Origin: Linnemannia hyalina
Taxonomy: Eukaryota > Mortierellomycota > Mortierellomycetes > Mortierellales > Mortierellaceae
Direction: 5' to 3'
Assembly (NCBI GenBank): GCA_019671135.1
Contig: JAHRHY010000014.1
Span: 1,760,221 to 1,824,220 of the forward strand
DNA length: 64,000 nt
Shown here: positions 46,531-56,392 of the stretch, piece after piece
Position numbering within the stretch: the first letter of the stretch is position 1
Layout of the letters: each line of letters begins with the position of its first letter
Position numbers and translations under genes: made by a program
Notes under the pieces: model-generated
What the model saw: the letters and a program-made list of their open reading frames with translations, nothing else
Database searches by the model: none
Told to the model about the DNA's origin: nothing

Positions 46531-47026
46531 GGAGGGCCTTTCAGGTCCAAGTTATCATATGGTGTTTGTTACATCTCTGTAGATCTCGACAATATCCATA
46601 GCGACTATGGGATGAGAATGTATATATGATACCAAGCATATAAGACAACCATTGTAACATTTTTTGTTCAACTATCCTACTAAACACCAACCTATTCTCC
46701 AAACAACAAAGTCTTCTTATTTTTCGCACACCACACTCTTGAATATGTCCATCTACTATTAACCTGTAACCCTCACTGCAAGATTCGCCAGAGTAGTTCT
46801 TGTATGTCATCATCTAAAGCACTTGTACTCTCAACTGTATCTTTGGGGCGAAATACAGGGGAGAGATTACATTTTAAAAATTCTTGTGCTGTCTATTGCT
46901 ATTTTATTCTGTGTTCTGTTGCCCACTATGAAGAGATATGTCAGTTATGGAAGTAAACACTCCGTTCCTTGGGCTTTGGATATTTTTTATATGCCTTTTT
47001 ATATCCTCTGCACATGAAGGGGCCGC
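46531..47026 (+). repeat. R repeat, copy 4 (496 bp)
   Basis: Near-identical to copies 1 and 5. It ends GGGGCCGC and is followed by TACCGAAAAAAATATAAAAA and then T2. Confidence 0.88.
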
Positions 47027-47187
47027 TACCGAAAAAAATATAAAAATATATTTGTATTCTCAACTATGTGCTTGCTATATGATAGATACCATCCTACATG
47101 CTGTTGTGTATGCAGTTAAGTATAAGCCTTTTTAAAAAATTGTTATTGTTGGTTAACGTCATGACAATCCAATACATAAATATTATT

Positions 47188-48477
47188 ATGGATCTAACAA
47201 AACACTTCCAACAACTGCTTGATGACCATTGGACTTTCCTCAACGCTGGATGGCCAACAATTACACCACGTAATAATCATCGTACTGTAAGCAAGGAAAT
47301 TGGGTATATGCCAGAAATAAAAGAAACCCTAAATCGACGCCTTGGTCCTATTCCAGTGTACTTCTTTCTTGTTGACATCTGGCCAAAGGTTAAGTATCCT
47401 GGTCCATACAAAGAAGTGGAGAAAGGTCTTTTAATGCTCTATCATCTTGTCAAAGGACTGTCTATGGAAGCAATGGAACCACACATGCCAAAAAGTAGTT
47501 TTCATGCAATGCACTCTGTGTTTTATAAGAAAGAATATACTTTGCACAACAAGTACATCACCAACTGTATTGCAACAATGTTCTCCACAATTAAAATACG
47601 CCTATTGTCTGCAAAGGAAAAGAATCCTCCATTATTTAAGCATGTTACATTGCATCTTGATGGTCATGATACAAGAGCAACATACAAAGGTGAGAGTAGT
47701 GCTGATATGTACTCTTACAAGCTGAAAAAGTCAGGATTACGCACACAGGTAGCAATGGATTGTAATGGCATGGCTTTATTTGTCTCCAAATCTGCATCTT
47801 GCAAGAACAATGCTGATGGAACAATGCTGCTAACGATGAAGTTGGACAAGAGAGTGCATGAGATGGATTGCATTGCTCTCGATGGAGGGTATCCACAGTT
47901 CTTAAGGAGGCTTATAGATGAGTCTGATATTCTTAGAGTCCAAAATTTCGCTCATCCATACCGTAAACAGAAGAACAAGGAACTTACACAGGAAGAAGCG
48001 TTATACAATACCACCTTTGGTAGTTTCCGCTCGCAGATGGAATCTCTGTTTGCAGACCTTGGTTCCACATTTGAGAAACACAACAATCGTACTCCTGTGT
48101 TGGTGGATAAGAAACAAACATATAATTTGCAGTTGAAGTTATCTTTATTACTCTTAAACATGAAAAAGATGGTTGCTTTGTTGAAGATTTCTGCAGAACC
48201 AATTCATACAGCTTGGCTTCGCGAAGGCTTCGAGTATCCGACGACAGAGAACGACGTTGAGCAACCAATGGGATATGTTGATGTTGGTGCGCTAGTGGAG
48301 GATGGAAATACAATGGCACAACTCCAGAACAAATTTCTTGGTATTAATCTTCATGGTGATGTTGATGTTAATGTTGATGAGGACACACCAATGGATCAAG
48401 CAGTAATAATGCAACCCGGTCTTTCCATTGAGCTTAGAGGTACGAAGCGACAAATGGATGTTAATGGTAATCTGTAG
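47188..48477 (+). CDS. T2: DDE transposase-like protein
   Basis: 429 residues, almost identical to T1 and T3 with a handful of substitutions (for example MKLDKR for MTLDKR and DILRVQ for DTLKVQ). All three candidate acidic residues (about 158, 232, 285) are kept, so it may be functional. TTTTTAAAAAATTG lies just upstream, at 47131. Preceded by R4 and followed by P2 after 667 bp. Confidence 0.72.
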   Translation: MDLTKHFQQLLDDHWTFLNAGWPTITPRNNHRTVSKEIGYMPEIKETLNRRLGPIPVYFFLVDIWPKVKYPGPYKEVEKGLLMLYHLVKGLSMEAMEPHMPKSSFHAMHSVFYKKEYTLHNKYITNCIATMFSTIKIRLLSAKEKNPPLFKHVTLHLDGHDTRATYKGESSADMYSYKLKKSGLRTQVAMDCNGMALFVSKSASCKNNADGTMLLTMKLDKRVHEMDCIALDGGYPQFLRRLIDESDILRVQNFAHPYRKQKNKELTQEEALYNTTFGSFRSQMESLFADLGSTFEKHNNRTPVLVDKKQTYNLQLKLSLLLLNMKKMVALLKISAEPIHTAWLREGFEYPTTENDVEQPMGYVDVGALVEDGNTMAQLQNKFLGINLHGDVDVNVDEDTPMDQAVIMQPGLSIELRGTKRQMDVNGNL

Positions 48478-49144
48478 ACTTATTGCAGGTTCTTAAAAGA
48501 ATAGTCATACATAGCCTATTTAGTCAGCGTTGAGATACGGTATTAACTGCCTAGACGCTAATATGCACCGGTATCTATTATTAAAAGTCATGGTATTATT
48601 GTAGTAGATCGGATGCTATTCTATGCTATTCTACAACATTCCTTTTATTTAACAAAGAGGATAAACACATGTACAAACCTACGTCATAAAAGAATACATA
48701 AACACATGTACAAACCTACGTCATAAAAGAATACTACATTCTTAACCATTTTTAAACCCCGTCTTTAACGCCAAGCAGTCTTAATAAGCAAGATCTACGT
48801 CATACGAGGAACACTACATTATTAACCACTTAGATGCCTTTTTAAAACTCTTTTGTTACTAAGCGCCAAGCAGTGCTAATAAGCAAGCGCTATTAATGTC
48901 CATTGTGGCAGTGTTCCTGAATTAGTATAAATAAAGGAGTCCACTTCCCTCTTGCTTAATCTTTATCTAGTAACCAACCAACAATTATCCATATCTATAC
49001 AACCATCCATACCTATACAACCATCTTTTATTGCAATTCTTTATATTAGTGTACTAAGCAGCTGCAATCTACCACACATAAACTGAAAACTCATTCACAC
49101 CCACCATACCACAAGTACAATCCATATTATTCATATCCAAAAAC
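48478..49144 (+). promoter_or_regulatory. T2-P2 spacer with TACGTCAT repeats and TATA box
   Basis: Contains a tandem 37-bp repeat (48661-48734) with ACACATGTACAAACCTACGTC, giving TACGTCAT at 48680 and 48717 and a third at 48795. A TATAAATA box lies at 48926. The sites match the CRE/ATF half-palindrome. The spacer is conserved in all three copies and is probably the P promoter. Confidence 0.55.
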
Positions 49145-51250
49145 ATGAAGTACGTTCAGCTTACAATCGAGCTCATCACCAAGGCCTTTGAGACATTCTC
49201 CTCTAAGAAGGGAGTGGAGTTTAACAAGAAAGATGCAAATAAGATCTTTAAGGCGCTTGATGAGGATGAGGAAGTAGAGAGATACTACTTTTGTGGAGAA
49301 AAGTGCACCAAGTCCAAGCGCAAATGCATGAAGGAAGTTGATGATGAAGGCATGCATTGTTATGTCCACGATCCTGCGCGCAAGTGTCAAGGCACAACTA
49401 TTAAGGGTGCTAATTGTGGTAGTGTAGCCAAACTTGGTCAAACATACTGTGGACGTCATCAAGATCAAGATAGAGGTTATATAAAACGTAGTAACAACAA
49501 CGCACCTGTCGACAAGCGTACCAAGTCTTCCAAGGCTTTAAAGAAGACACATACTTCTAAGTTTGTGTCTTCCGATGACGATATGACTTCCGAGGATGAA
49601 GAACCAAAGAAGCGAAAGAGAAACAAGCAGGAGTCATCGGATGAAGAGCCGTCCGATGATGATGATGAAGAAGATATAATTGCCGTCTCCTTTCCGTTGA
49701 GTCCAAAGGTAGTTGACATAACGTCCAAGAAAAATGTACCACTCGCTAATACATGTATATGGACGCGTTATGCAACTAATCCAGCTTTCCTGTATGCAAA
49801 AAGCTTTACTGTAAATGGCAAGTACATTATTAGGCTAAAGGAAAAGAATCTCTACATTGCATTGTGTCCACCTAAGCTCATGGGCAAGAATCTCCCTGCG
49901 CCAGAAATATCTGAGAAAGAGGCACGCATATTGGCCAAGATGGGTCTTCAAGAGGCAACTTCAGCAGATGTAGAAAAAATAGAAGAGTCTTCTGCTGATG
50001 AGAATTCTGACGATGATACAGATGATGGTGATACGTCTGATAATGCTGACTCTGACGATGATTCCTCTAAAGATAAAGACTCTGATGATGGCAAGTCCAA
50101 TAACAGACCTGATGTAGAATCTGGAGATGATACCTCTAAGGATAACCCTGATGAAAAACTATCTCATAAAAAGCCATCTAAGGATGATGAGAAGAAGACT
50201 TCTCGAAAGAAAAGGCATTCAGAGATGCCCAAAAATGCAGAGCCATCTTCTAATGTAGATGTTTCTAAGGATGAAAAAGATGAGCACACATTTGCACTGG
50301 CCACAACGGTGCGTAACATTAGATCAGAGAAAGACATACCACTTGCAAAGGATGGAGGATGGATGGTTCATCCTAATAACGACATGCTTGAGTATGCAAC
50401 TAACTTTACGATGAAGGCTAAGTACATTGTCAAGCTATGTGGAAAGAATACATACGTTGGCCTGTTTACGCTTGATCATCTGCGTGGCGGTGGTGATGTT
50501 CCAGAGATGGATATCTTGGAACGCTCCATGCTTAGCAAGATGAAACTTCAAGAAATGTCTGATGAAGAGAGAAAGATGCTTTTCAACGAGGAGGTCGAAG
50601 TAGAAGAGGAACTACCAGTGGAAGGACCGACAGATATATCCAAGATGAAATGGAAAAGGTTTCACAAGCAGCAATTGGAGTATTCCAAGAATGTACTTGT
50701 AAATGGAAAGCACATTCTCAAGATCCGCAAGCAAAACATTGTAGTTGGCTTGGTGACTGATGACCACATTGGTGCAGAGAATGTCGACTATGATAATCTT
50801 AACCAAAAGGAAAAAGAAAAGATCTTTGCTATGGGCTTTAAGCCACAATGGTCTAAGGATAGGTCGACAGAGAAAGGTGAACCGGTAGAAAAAATAGATG
50901 ATGAGGTGCAAGAGTCGAATATTAAGGAAACTTTAGATGAACTTGTAGAAAAAGTAGATGATGAGGTGCAAGAGTCGGATGTTAAGAAAACTCTAGAAGA
51001 TGGTGGACCTATGGAAAGCGAAAATGTGAATGCCTCAAGTGTTTACACTACAAAAGACCATCATGATTTTCTGAAGGCAATGGGAGAAGTATATAGCAAA
51101 ATAACAGCTATCGAAGAAGAACTCCGCGAGGAATACGTTTCGGCAGATGGTAATGCAGAAGAAAAAGAACTAATTTTTCACCTAGGTTTGTTGGAGAAAG
51201 ATTATTCCAACTACGAAACATGGCACCATAGTGCAAAGTGTATTAGATAG
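49145..51250 (+). CDS. P2: Cys/His-cluster repeat-module protein, C-terminus lost by deletion
   Basis: 701 residues. The N-terminal Cys/His cluster and module 1 are as in P1. There is a different, longer acidic linker (DDDTDDGDTSDNADSDDDSS), then modules 2 and 3, a Glu/Lys run with EKIDDEVQES and EKVDDEVQES repeats, and a helix IEEELREEYVSADG. Compared with P0, 80 bp are missing after GAAACATGGCAC (51229), which shifts frame and ends the protein at HHSAKCIR. The original C-terminal frame (EKSTMEEKKPLEV) is still readable at 51265-51325. P2 and P1 differ in their last quarter: P1 has a fourth module and the D-D-K-D-A-E run, P2/P0 a Glu-rich helix. These are two P subtypes. Confidence 0.72.
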   Translation: MKYVQLTIELITKAFETFSSKKGVEFNKKDANKIFKALDEDEEVERYYFCGEKCTKSKRKCMKEVDDEGMHCYVHDPARKCQGTTIKGANCGSVAKLGQTYCGRHQDQDRGYIKRSNNNAPVDKRTKSSKALKKTHTSKFVSSDDDMTSEDEEPKKRKRNKQESSDEEPSDDDDEEDIIAVSFPLSPKVVDITSKKNVPLANTCIWTRYATNPAFLYAKSFTVNGKYIIRLKEKNLYIALCPPKLMGKNLPAPEISEKEARILAKMGLQEATSADVEKIEESSADENSDDDTDDGDTSDNADSDDDSSKDKDSDDGKSNNRPDVESGDDTSKDNPDEKLSHKKPSKDDEKKTSRKKRHSEMPKNAEPSSNVDVSKDEKDEHTFALATTVRNIRSEKDIPLAKDGGWMVHPNNDMLEYATNFTMKAKYIVKLCGKNTYVGLFTLDHLRGGGDVPEMDILERSMLSKMKLQEMSDEERKMLFNEEVEVEEELPVEGPTDISKMKWKRFHKQQLEYSKNVLVNGKHILKIRKQNIVVGLVTDDHIGAENVDYDNLNQKEKEKIFAMGFKPQWSKDRSTEKGEPVEKIDDEVQESNIKETLDELVEKVDDEVQESDVKKTLEDGGPMESENVNASSVYTTKDHHDFLKAMGEVYSKITAIEEELREEYVSADGNAEEKELIFHLGLLEKDYSNYETWHHSAKCIR

Positions 51251-51799
51251 TATTCAAGCCAAAGAGAAAAGTACGATGGAAGAAAAGAAGCCTCTTGAAG
51301 TAACATTTGAGACCGCAGAAGAGTAGATCAAGAATTTTAAAAACTGTAGATATACCACTTGCACAAATAAAGCTTTTATATATGGAATACACATGTAATA
51401 TTATCCTCGTCCCTTCCAATGAGATTCACCAGATATATTACCCATCTTTTTAAAAACTTCCACCATCCTTTGCACAATTTACAATATTTCTTTCTTGATC
51501 ACAGTGGTGTTTATCCACAATCTACTTATATTTAACATTACGAAAATTACAATAACTATATCTAATATGTTCTACAATGCATGCACTCTTTATGACATTT
51601 ATTTTTTCACCATTGGCATGTTTACCAACGATCTGTATAGGAGGCCGCATATCAACAAATATTATAACAATCGTAACTTCCTACAAAGTATGTTACATCA
51701 AACATTATAAAAACCACGATAACTTCATCTGAGACGTTCCACAATGCATGCACCCTCACCATTATTGCATTACCCATATTTTTTTAAAACATTCACCTA
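51251..51799 (+). other. 3' tail of copy B
   Basis: A/T-rich, with three TTTTTAAAA-type motifs (51333, 51449, 51783) and two copies of ACAATGCATGCA (51574, 51743). Non-coding. It ends CACCTA immediately before R5, the same six bases that end copy A's tail. Confidence 0.6.
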
Positions 51800-52294
51800 G
51801 GAGGCCTTTCAGGTCCAAGTTATCATATGGTGTTTGTTACATCTCTGTAGATCTCGACAATATCCATAGCGACTATGGGATGAGAATGTATATATGATAC
51901 CAAGCATATAAGACAACCATTGTAACATTTTTTGTTCAACTATCCTACTAAACACCAACCTATTCTCCAAACAACAAAGTCTTCTTATTTTTCGCACACC
52001 ACACTCTTGAATATGTCCATTTACTATTAACCTGTAACCCTCACTGCAAGATTCGCCAGAGTAGTTCTTGTATGTCATCATCTAAAGCACTTGTACTCTC
52101 AACTGTATCTTTGGGGCGAAATACAGGGGAGAGATTACATTTTAAAAAAACATGTGCTATCTATTGCTATTTTATTCTGTGTTCTGTTGCCCACTATGAA
52201 GAGATATGTCAGTTATGGAAGTAAACACTCCGTTCCTTGGGCTTTGGATATTTTTTATATGCCTTTTTATATCCTCTGCACATGAAGGGGCCGC
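51800..52294 (+). repeat. R repeat, copy 5 (495 bp)
   Basis: Serves as right boundary of copy B and left boundary of copy C. Nearly identical to copy 4; a short change (AAAAAAACATGTGCTATC) disrupts the hydrophobic frame slightly. Confidence 0.88.
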
Positions 52295-52455
52295 TACCGA
52301 AAAAAATATAAAAATATATTTGTATTCTCAACTATGTGCTTGCTATATGATAGATACCATCCTACATGCTGTTGTGTATGCAGTTAAGTATAAGCCTTTT
52401 TAAAAAATTGTTATTGTTGGTTAACGTCATGACAATCCAATACATAAATATTATT

Positions 52456-53745
52456 ATGGATCTAACAAAACACTTCAAACAACTGCTTGATGACCATTGG
52501 ACTTTCCTCAACGCTGGATGGCCAACAATTACACCACGTAATAATCATCGTACTGTAAGCAAGGAAATTGGGTATATGCCAGAAATAAAAGAAACCCTAA
52601 ATCGACGCCTTGGTCCTATTCCAGTGTACTTCTTTCTTGTTGACATCTGGCCAAAGGTTAAGTATCCTGGTCCATACAAAGAAGTGGAGAAAGGTCTTTT
52701 AATGCTCTACCATCTTGTCAAAGGACTGTCTATGGAAGCAATGGAACCACACATGCCAAAAAGTAGTTTTCATGCAATGCACTCTGTGTTTTATAAGAAA
52801 GAATATACTTTGCACAACAAGTACATCACCAACTGTATTGCAACAATGTTCTCCACAATTAAAATACGCCTTTTGTCTGCAAAGGAAAAGAATCCTCCAT
52901 TATTTAAGCATGTTACATTGCATCTTGATGGTCATGATACAAGAGCAACATACAAAGGTGAGAGTAGTGCTGATATGTACTCTTACAAGCTGAAAAAGTC
53001 AGGATTACGCACACAGGTAGCAATGGATTGTAATGGCATGGCTTTATTTGTCTCCAAATCTGCATCTTGCAAGAACAATGCTGATGGAACAATGCTGCTA
53101 ACGATGACGTTGGACAAGAGAGTGCATGAGATGGATTGCATTGCTCTCGATGGAGGGTATCCACAGTTCTTAAGGAGGCTTATAGATGAGTCTGATACTC
53201 TTAAAGTCCAAAATTTCGCTCATCCATACCGTAAACAGAAGAACAAGGAACTTACACAGGAAGAAGCGTTATACAATACCACCTTTGGTAGTTTCCGCTC
53301 GCAGATGGAATCTCTGTTTGCAGACCTTGGTTCCACATTTGAGAAACACAACAACCGTACTCCTGTGTTGGTGGATAAGAAACAAACATATAATTTGCAG
53401 TTGAAGTTATCTTTGTTACTCTTAAACATGAAAAAGATGGTTGCTTTGTTGAAGATTTCTGCAGAACCAATTCATACAGCTTGGCTTCGCGAAGGATTCG
53501 AGTATCCGACGACAGAGAACGACGTTGAGCAACCAATGGGATATGTTGATGTTGGTGCGCTAGTGGAGGATGGAAATACAATGGCACAACTCCAGAACAA
53601 ATTTCTTGGTATTAATCTTCATGGTGATGTTGATGTTAATGTTGATGAGGACACACCAATGGATCAAGCAGTAATAATGCAACCCGGTCTTTCCATTGAG
53701 CTTAGAGGTACGAAGCGACAAATGGATGTTAATGGTAATCTGTAG
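52456..53745 (+). CDS. T3: DDE transposase-like protein
   Basis: 429 residues, differing from T1 by only a few residues (HFKQLL for HFQQLL). All motifs are intact. It is the first gene of copy C, whose second gene is broken, so T3 could act in trans on ends of other copies. Confidence 0.72.
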   Translation: MDLTKHFKQLLDDHWTFLNAGWPTITPRNNHRTVSKEIGYMPEIKETLNRRLGPIPVYFFLVDIWPKVKYPGPYKEVEKGLLMLYHLVKGLSMEAMEPHMPKSSFHAMHSVFYKKEYTLHNKYITNCIATMFSTIKIRLLSAKEKNPPLFKHVTLHLDGHDTRATYKGESSADMYSYKLKKSGLRTQVAMDCNGMALFVSKSASCKNNADGTMLLTMTLDKRVHEMDCIALDGGYPQFLRRLIDESDTLKVQNFAHPYRKQKNKELTQEEALYNTTFGSFRSQMESLFADLGSTFEKHNNRTPVLVDKKQTYNLQLKLSLLLLNMKKMVALLKISAEPIHTAWLREGFEYPTTENDVEQPMGYVDVGALVEDGNTMAQLQNKFLGINLHGDVDVNVDEDTPMDQAVIMQPGLSIELRGTKRQMDVNGNL

Positions 53746-54419
53746 ACTTATTGCAGGTTCTTAAAAGAATAGTCATACATAGCCTATTTAGTCAGCGTTG
53801 AGATACGGTATTAACTGCCTAGACGCTAATATGCACCGGTATCTATTATTAAAAGTCATGGTATTATTGTAGTAGATCGGATGCTATTCTATGCTATTCT
53901 ACAACATTCCTTTTTATTTAACAAAGAGGATAAACACATGTACAAACCTACGTCATAAAAGAATACATAAACACATGTACAAACCTACGTCATAAAAGAA
54001 TACTACATTCTTAACCATTTTTAAACCCCGTCTTTAACGCCAAGCAGTCTTAATAAGCAAGATCTACGTCATACGAGGAACACTACGTTATTAACCACTT
54101 AGATGCCTTTTTAAAACTCTTTTGTTACTAAGCGCCAAGCAGTGTTAATAAGCAAGCGCTATTAATATCCAATATGGCAGTGTCCCATGAATTAGTATAA
54201 ATAAAGGACTCCACTTCCCTCTTGCTTAATCTTTATCTTATCTAGTAACCAACCAACCATTATCCATATCTATACAACCATCCATACCTATACAACCATC
54301 TTTTATTGCAATTCTTTATATCAGTGTACTAAGCAGCTGCAATCTACCACACATAAACTGAAAAGTCATTCACACCCACCATACCACAAGTACAATCTAT
54401 ATCGTTCATATCCAAAAAC
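53746..54419 (+). promoter_or_regulatory. T3-P3 spacer
   Basis: Conserved copy of the T-P spacer, including the tandem 37-bp repeat (about 53933-54004), TACGTCAT sites and TATAAATA at 54196. Confidence 0.55.
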
Positions 54420-55941
54420 ATGCAGTACGTTCAGCTTACAATCGAGCTCATCACCAAGGCCTTCGAGACATTTTCTTCTAAGAAGGGAGTGGAGTTACCA
54501 AGAAAGATGCAAATAAGATTTTTAAGGCGCTTGATGGGGATAAGGAAGTGGAGAGATACTACTTTTGTGGAGCAAAGTGCGTCAAGTCCAAGCGTAAATG
54601 CATGAAGGAAGTTGACGATGAAGGCATGCATTGTTATGTCCACGATCCTGCGCGCAAGTGTCAAGGCACAACCATTAAGGGCGCTAATTGTGGTAGTGTA
54701 GCCAAAATTGGTCAAACATACTGTGGGCGTCATCAAGATCAAGATAGAGGTCATATAAAACGTGGTAACAAGAATGCACCTGTCGTTACGCGTCCCAAGT
54801 CTTCCAAGGCTTTAAAGAAGACACATACTTCTAAGTTTGTATCATCTGATGACGATATGACTTCCGAGGATGAAGAGCCGTCCGACGATGATGATGAAGA
54901 AGATAAAATTGCCGTCTCCTTTCCGTTGAGTCCAAAGGTAGTTGACATAACGTCCAAGAAAAATGTACCACTCGCTAATACAGGCATATGGATGCGTTAT
55001 GCAACTAATCCAGCTTTTCTGTATGCAAAGAACTTTACTGTAAATGGCAAGTACATTATTAAGCTGAAGGAAAAGGATCTCTACGTTGTATTGTGTCCAC
55101 CTGAGCTCATGGGCAAAAATCTTCCTGTACCGGAAATATCTGAAAAAGAGGCACGTATATTACAAAAGATGGGACTCCAAGAGGCAACTCCTGCAGATGT
55201 AGAAAAAATAGAAGAGTCTTCTGCTGATGATAAGAAGAAGACTCTTCGAAAGAAAAGGCCTTCAAAGATGCCCAAAAATGCAGAGCCATCTTCTAATGTA
55301 GACGTTTCTAAGGATGGAAAAGATGAACATACATTTGCACTGGCCACAACGGTGCATAACATTAGATCAGAGAAAGACATAGCACGTGCGAAGGACAGAG
55401 GATGGATGATTCATCCTAATAACGACATGCTTGAGTATGCAACTAAGTTTACGATGAATGGCAAGTACATTGTCAGGCTATCTGGAAAGAATACATACGT
55501 TGGCCTGTTTACGCTTGATGCTCTGCGCGGTGTCGGTGATGTTCCAGAGTTGGATATCTTGGAACGCTCCATGCTTAGCAAGATGAAACTTCAACCATTG
55601 TCTGATGAAGAAGAAAGACGCTTTTCAACGAGGAGATCGAAGTAGAAGAAGAAGTACCAGTAGAAGGACCAACAGATAAATCCAAGGTGATATGGAAAAA
55701 ACTTAACAAGTACTTGGAATATTCCGAGAATGTACTTGTAAATGGAATGCACATTCTCAAGATGCGCAAAAAAGACACTGTAATCGGCTTGATGACTGAT
55801 GACCATATTGCTGCAGAGAATGTAGAATGTCATTCTCTTAGCCAGAAGGAAAAAGAGAAGTTGTTTGCTATGGGATTTAAACCGCATGAGCATAAGCAAA
55901 GCTTGCCACAGAAAGATGAGAGCACATGTGAGGATGATAAA
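54420..55941 (+). pseudogene. P3: P1-type gene with two 1-bp deletions, cut by an insertion
   Basis: It follows P1 closely. A T is missing near 54495 (GAGTTACC against GAGTTTACC), changing frame after KKGVE. A second base is missing near 55611 (GAAGAAGAAAGACG against GAAGAGAGAAAGACG) in module 2. The original frame is then readable through module 3 (KVIWKKLNKYLEYSE) to ESTCEDD, where FB2 begins. The internal frame 54548-55645 could still make a shortened protein, but I consider the gene dead. Confidence 0.85.
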
Positions 55942-56392
55942 GGAGGCCATCCATGTTCGGCTCCACCAACCATAGACTACAGTATAAAAATATCTGTCAA
56001 CACCTATTAAAACAGTGTGTTCCTTGAGAGTACAACAAATCTCATCAGCTTTTTCCTTCCACCAGTCTCCATTTTCTACATTCACCACCACTACTTTGTA
56101 ACATCATCTACTTTAGCTGAGAAAGCCTTGGACATGATCATCTCATATTGGATCCTAGATATTACAGATAGTAATTTCCTTTCCAATATGAGATGATCAT
56201 GTCCAAGGCTTTCTCAGCTAAAGTAGATGATGTTACAAAGTAGTGGTGGTGAATGTAGAAAATGGAGACTGGTGGAAGGAAAAAGCTGATGAGATTTGTT
56301 GTACTCTCAAGGAACACACTGTTTTAATAGGTGTTGACAGATATTTTTATACTGTAGTCTATGGTTGGTGGAGCCGAACATGGATGGCCTCC
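55942..56392. repeat. FB2 hairpin (451 bp)
   Basis: Same length and ends as FB1, with the asymmetric centre inverted relative to FB1 (GGATCCTAGATATTACAG on the plus strand). It fuses a short meaningless tail (KGGHPCSAPPT) to P3. Confidence 0.85.

Larger units (their letters stand above)
46531..51799 (+). mobile_element. R-T-P element, copy B
   Basis: R4, T2, P2 and a ~500-bp tail ending CACCTA, directly followed by R5 of copy C. B and C therefore form a head-to-tail pair sharing R5 as boundary. The left junction cuts the Gypsy element. R4 has an extra G in its first bases (GGAGGGCC). Confidence 0.78.
51800..55941 (+). mobile_element. R-T-P element, copy C, interrupted by the large TIR element
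   Basis: R5, T3 and P3. Element sequence stops at GAGGATGATAAA (55941) where hairpin FB2 begins. The rest of the P3 coding sequence does not appear again inside the window. Confidence 0.8.
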
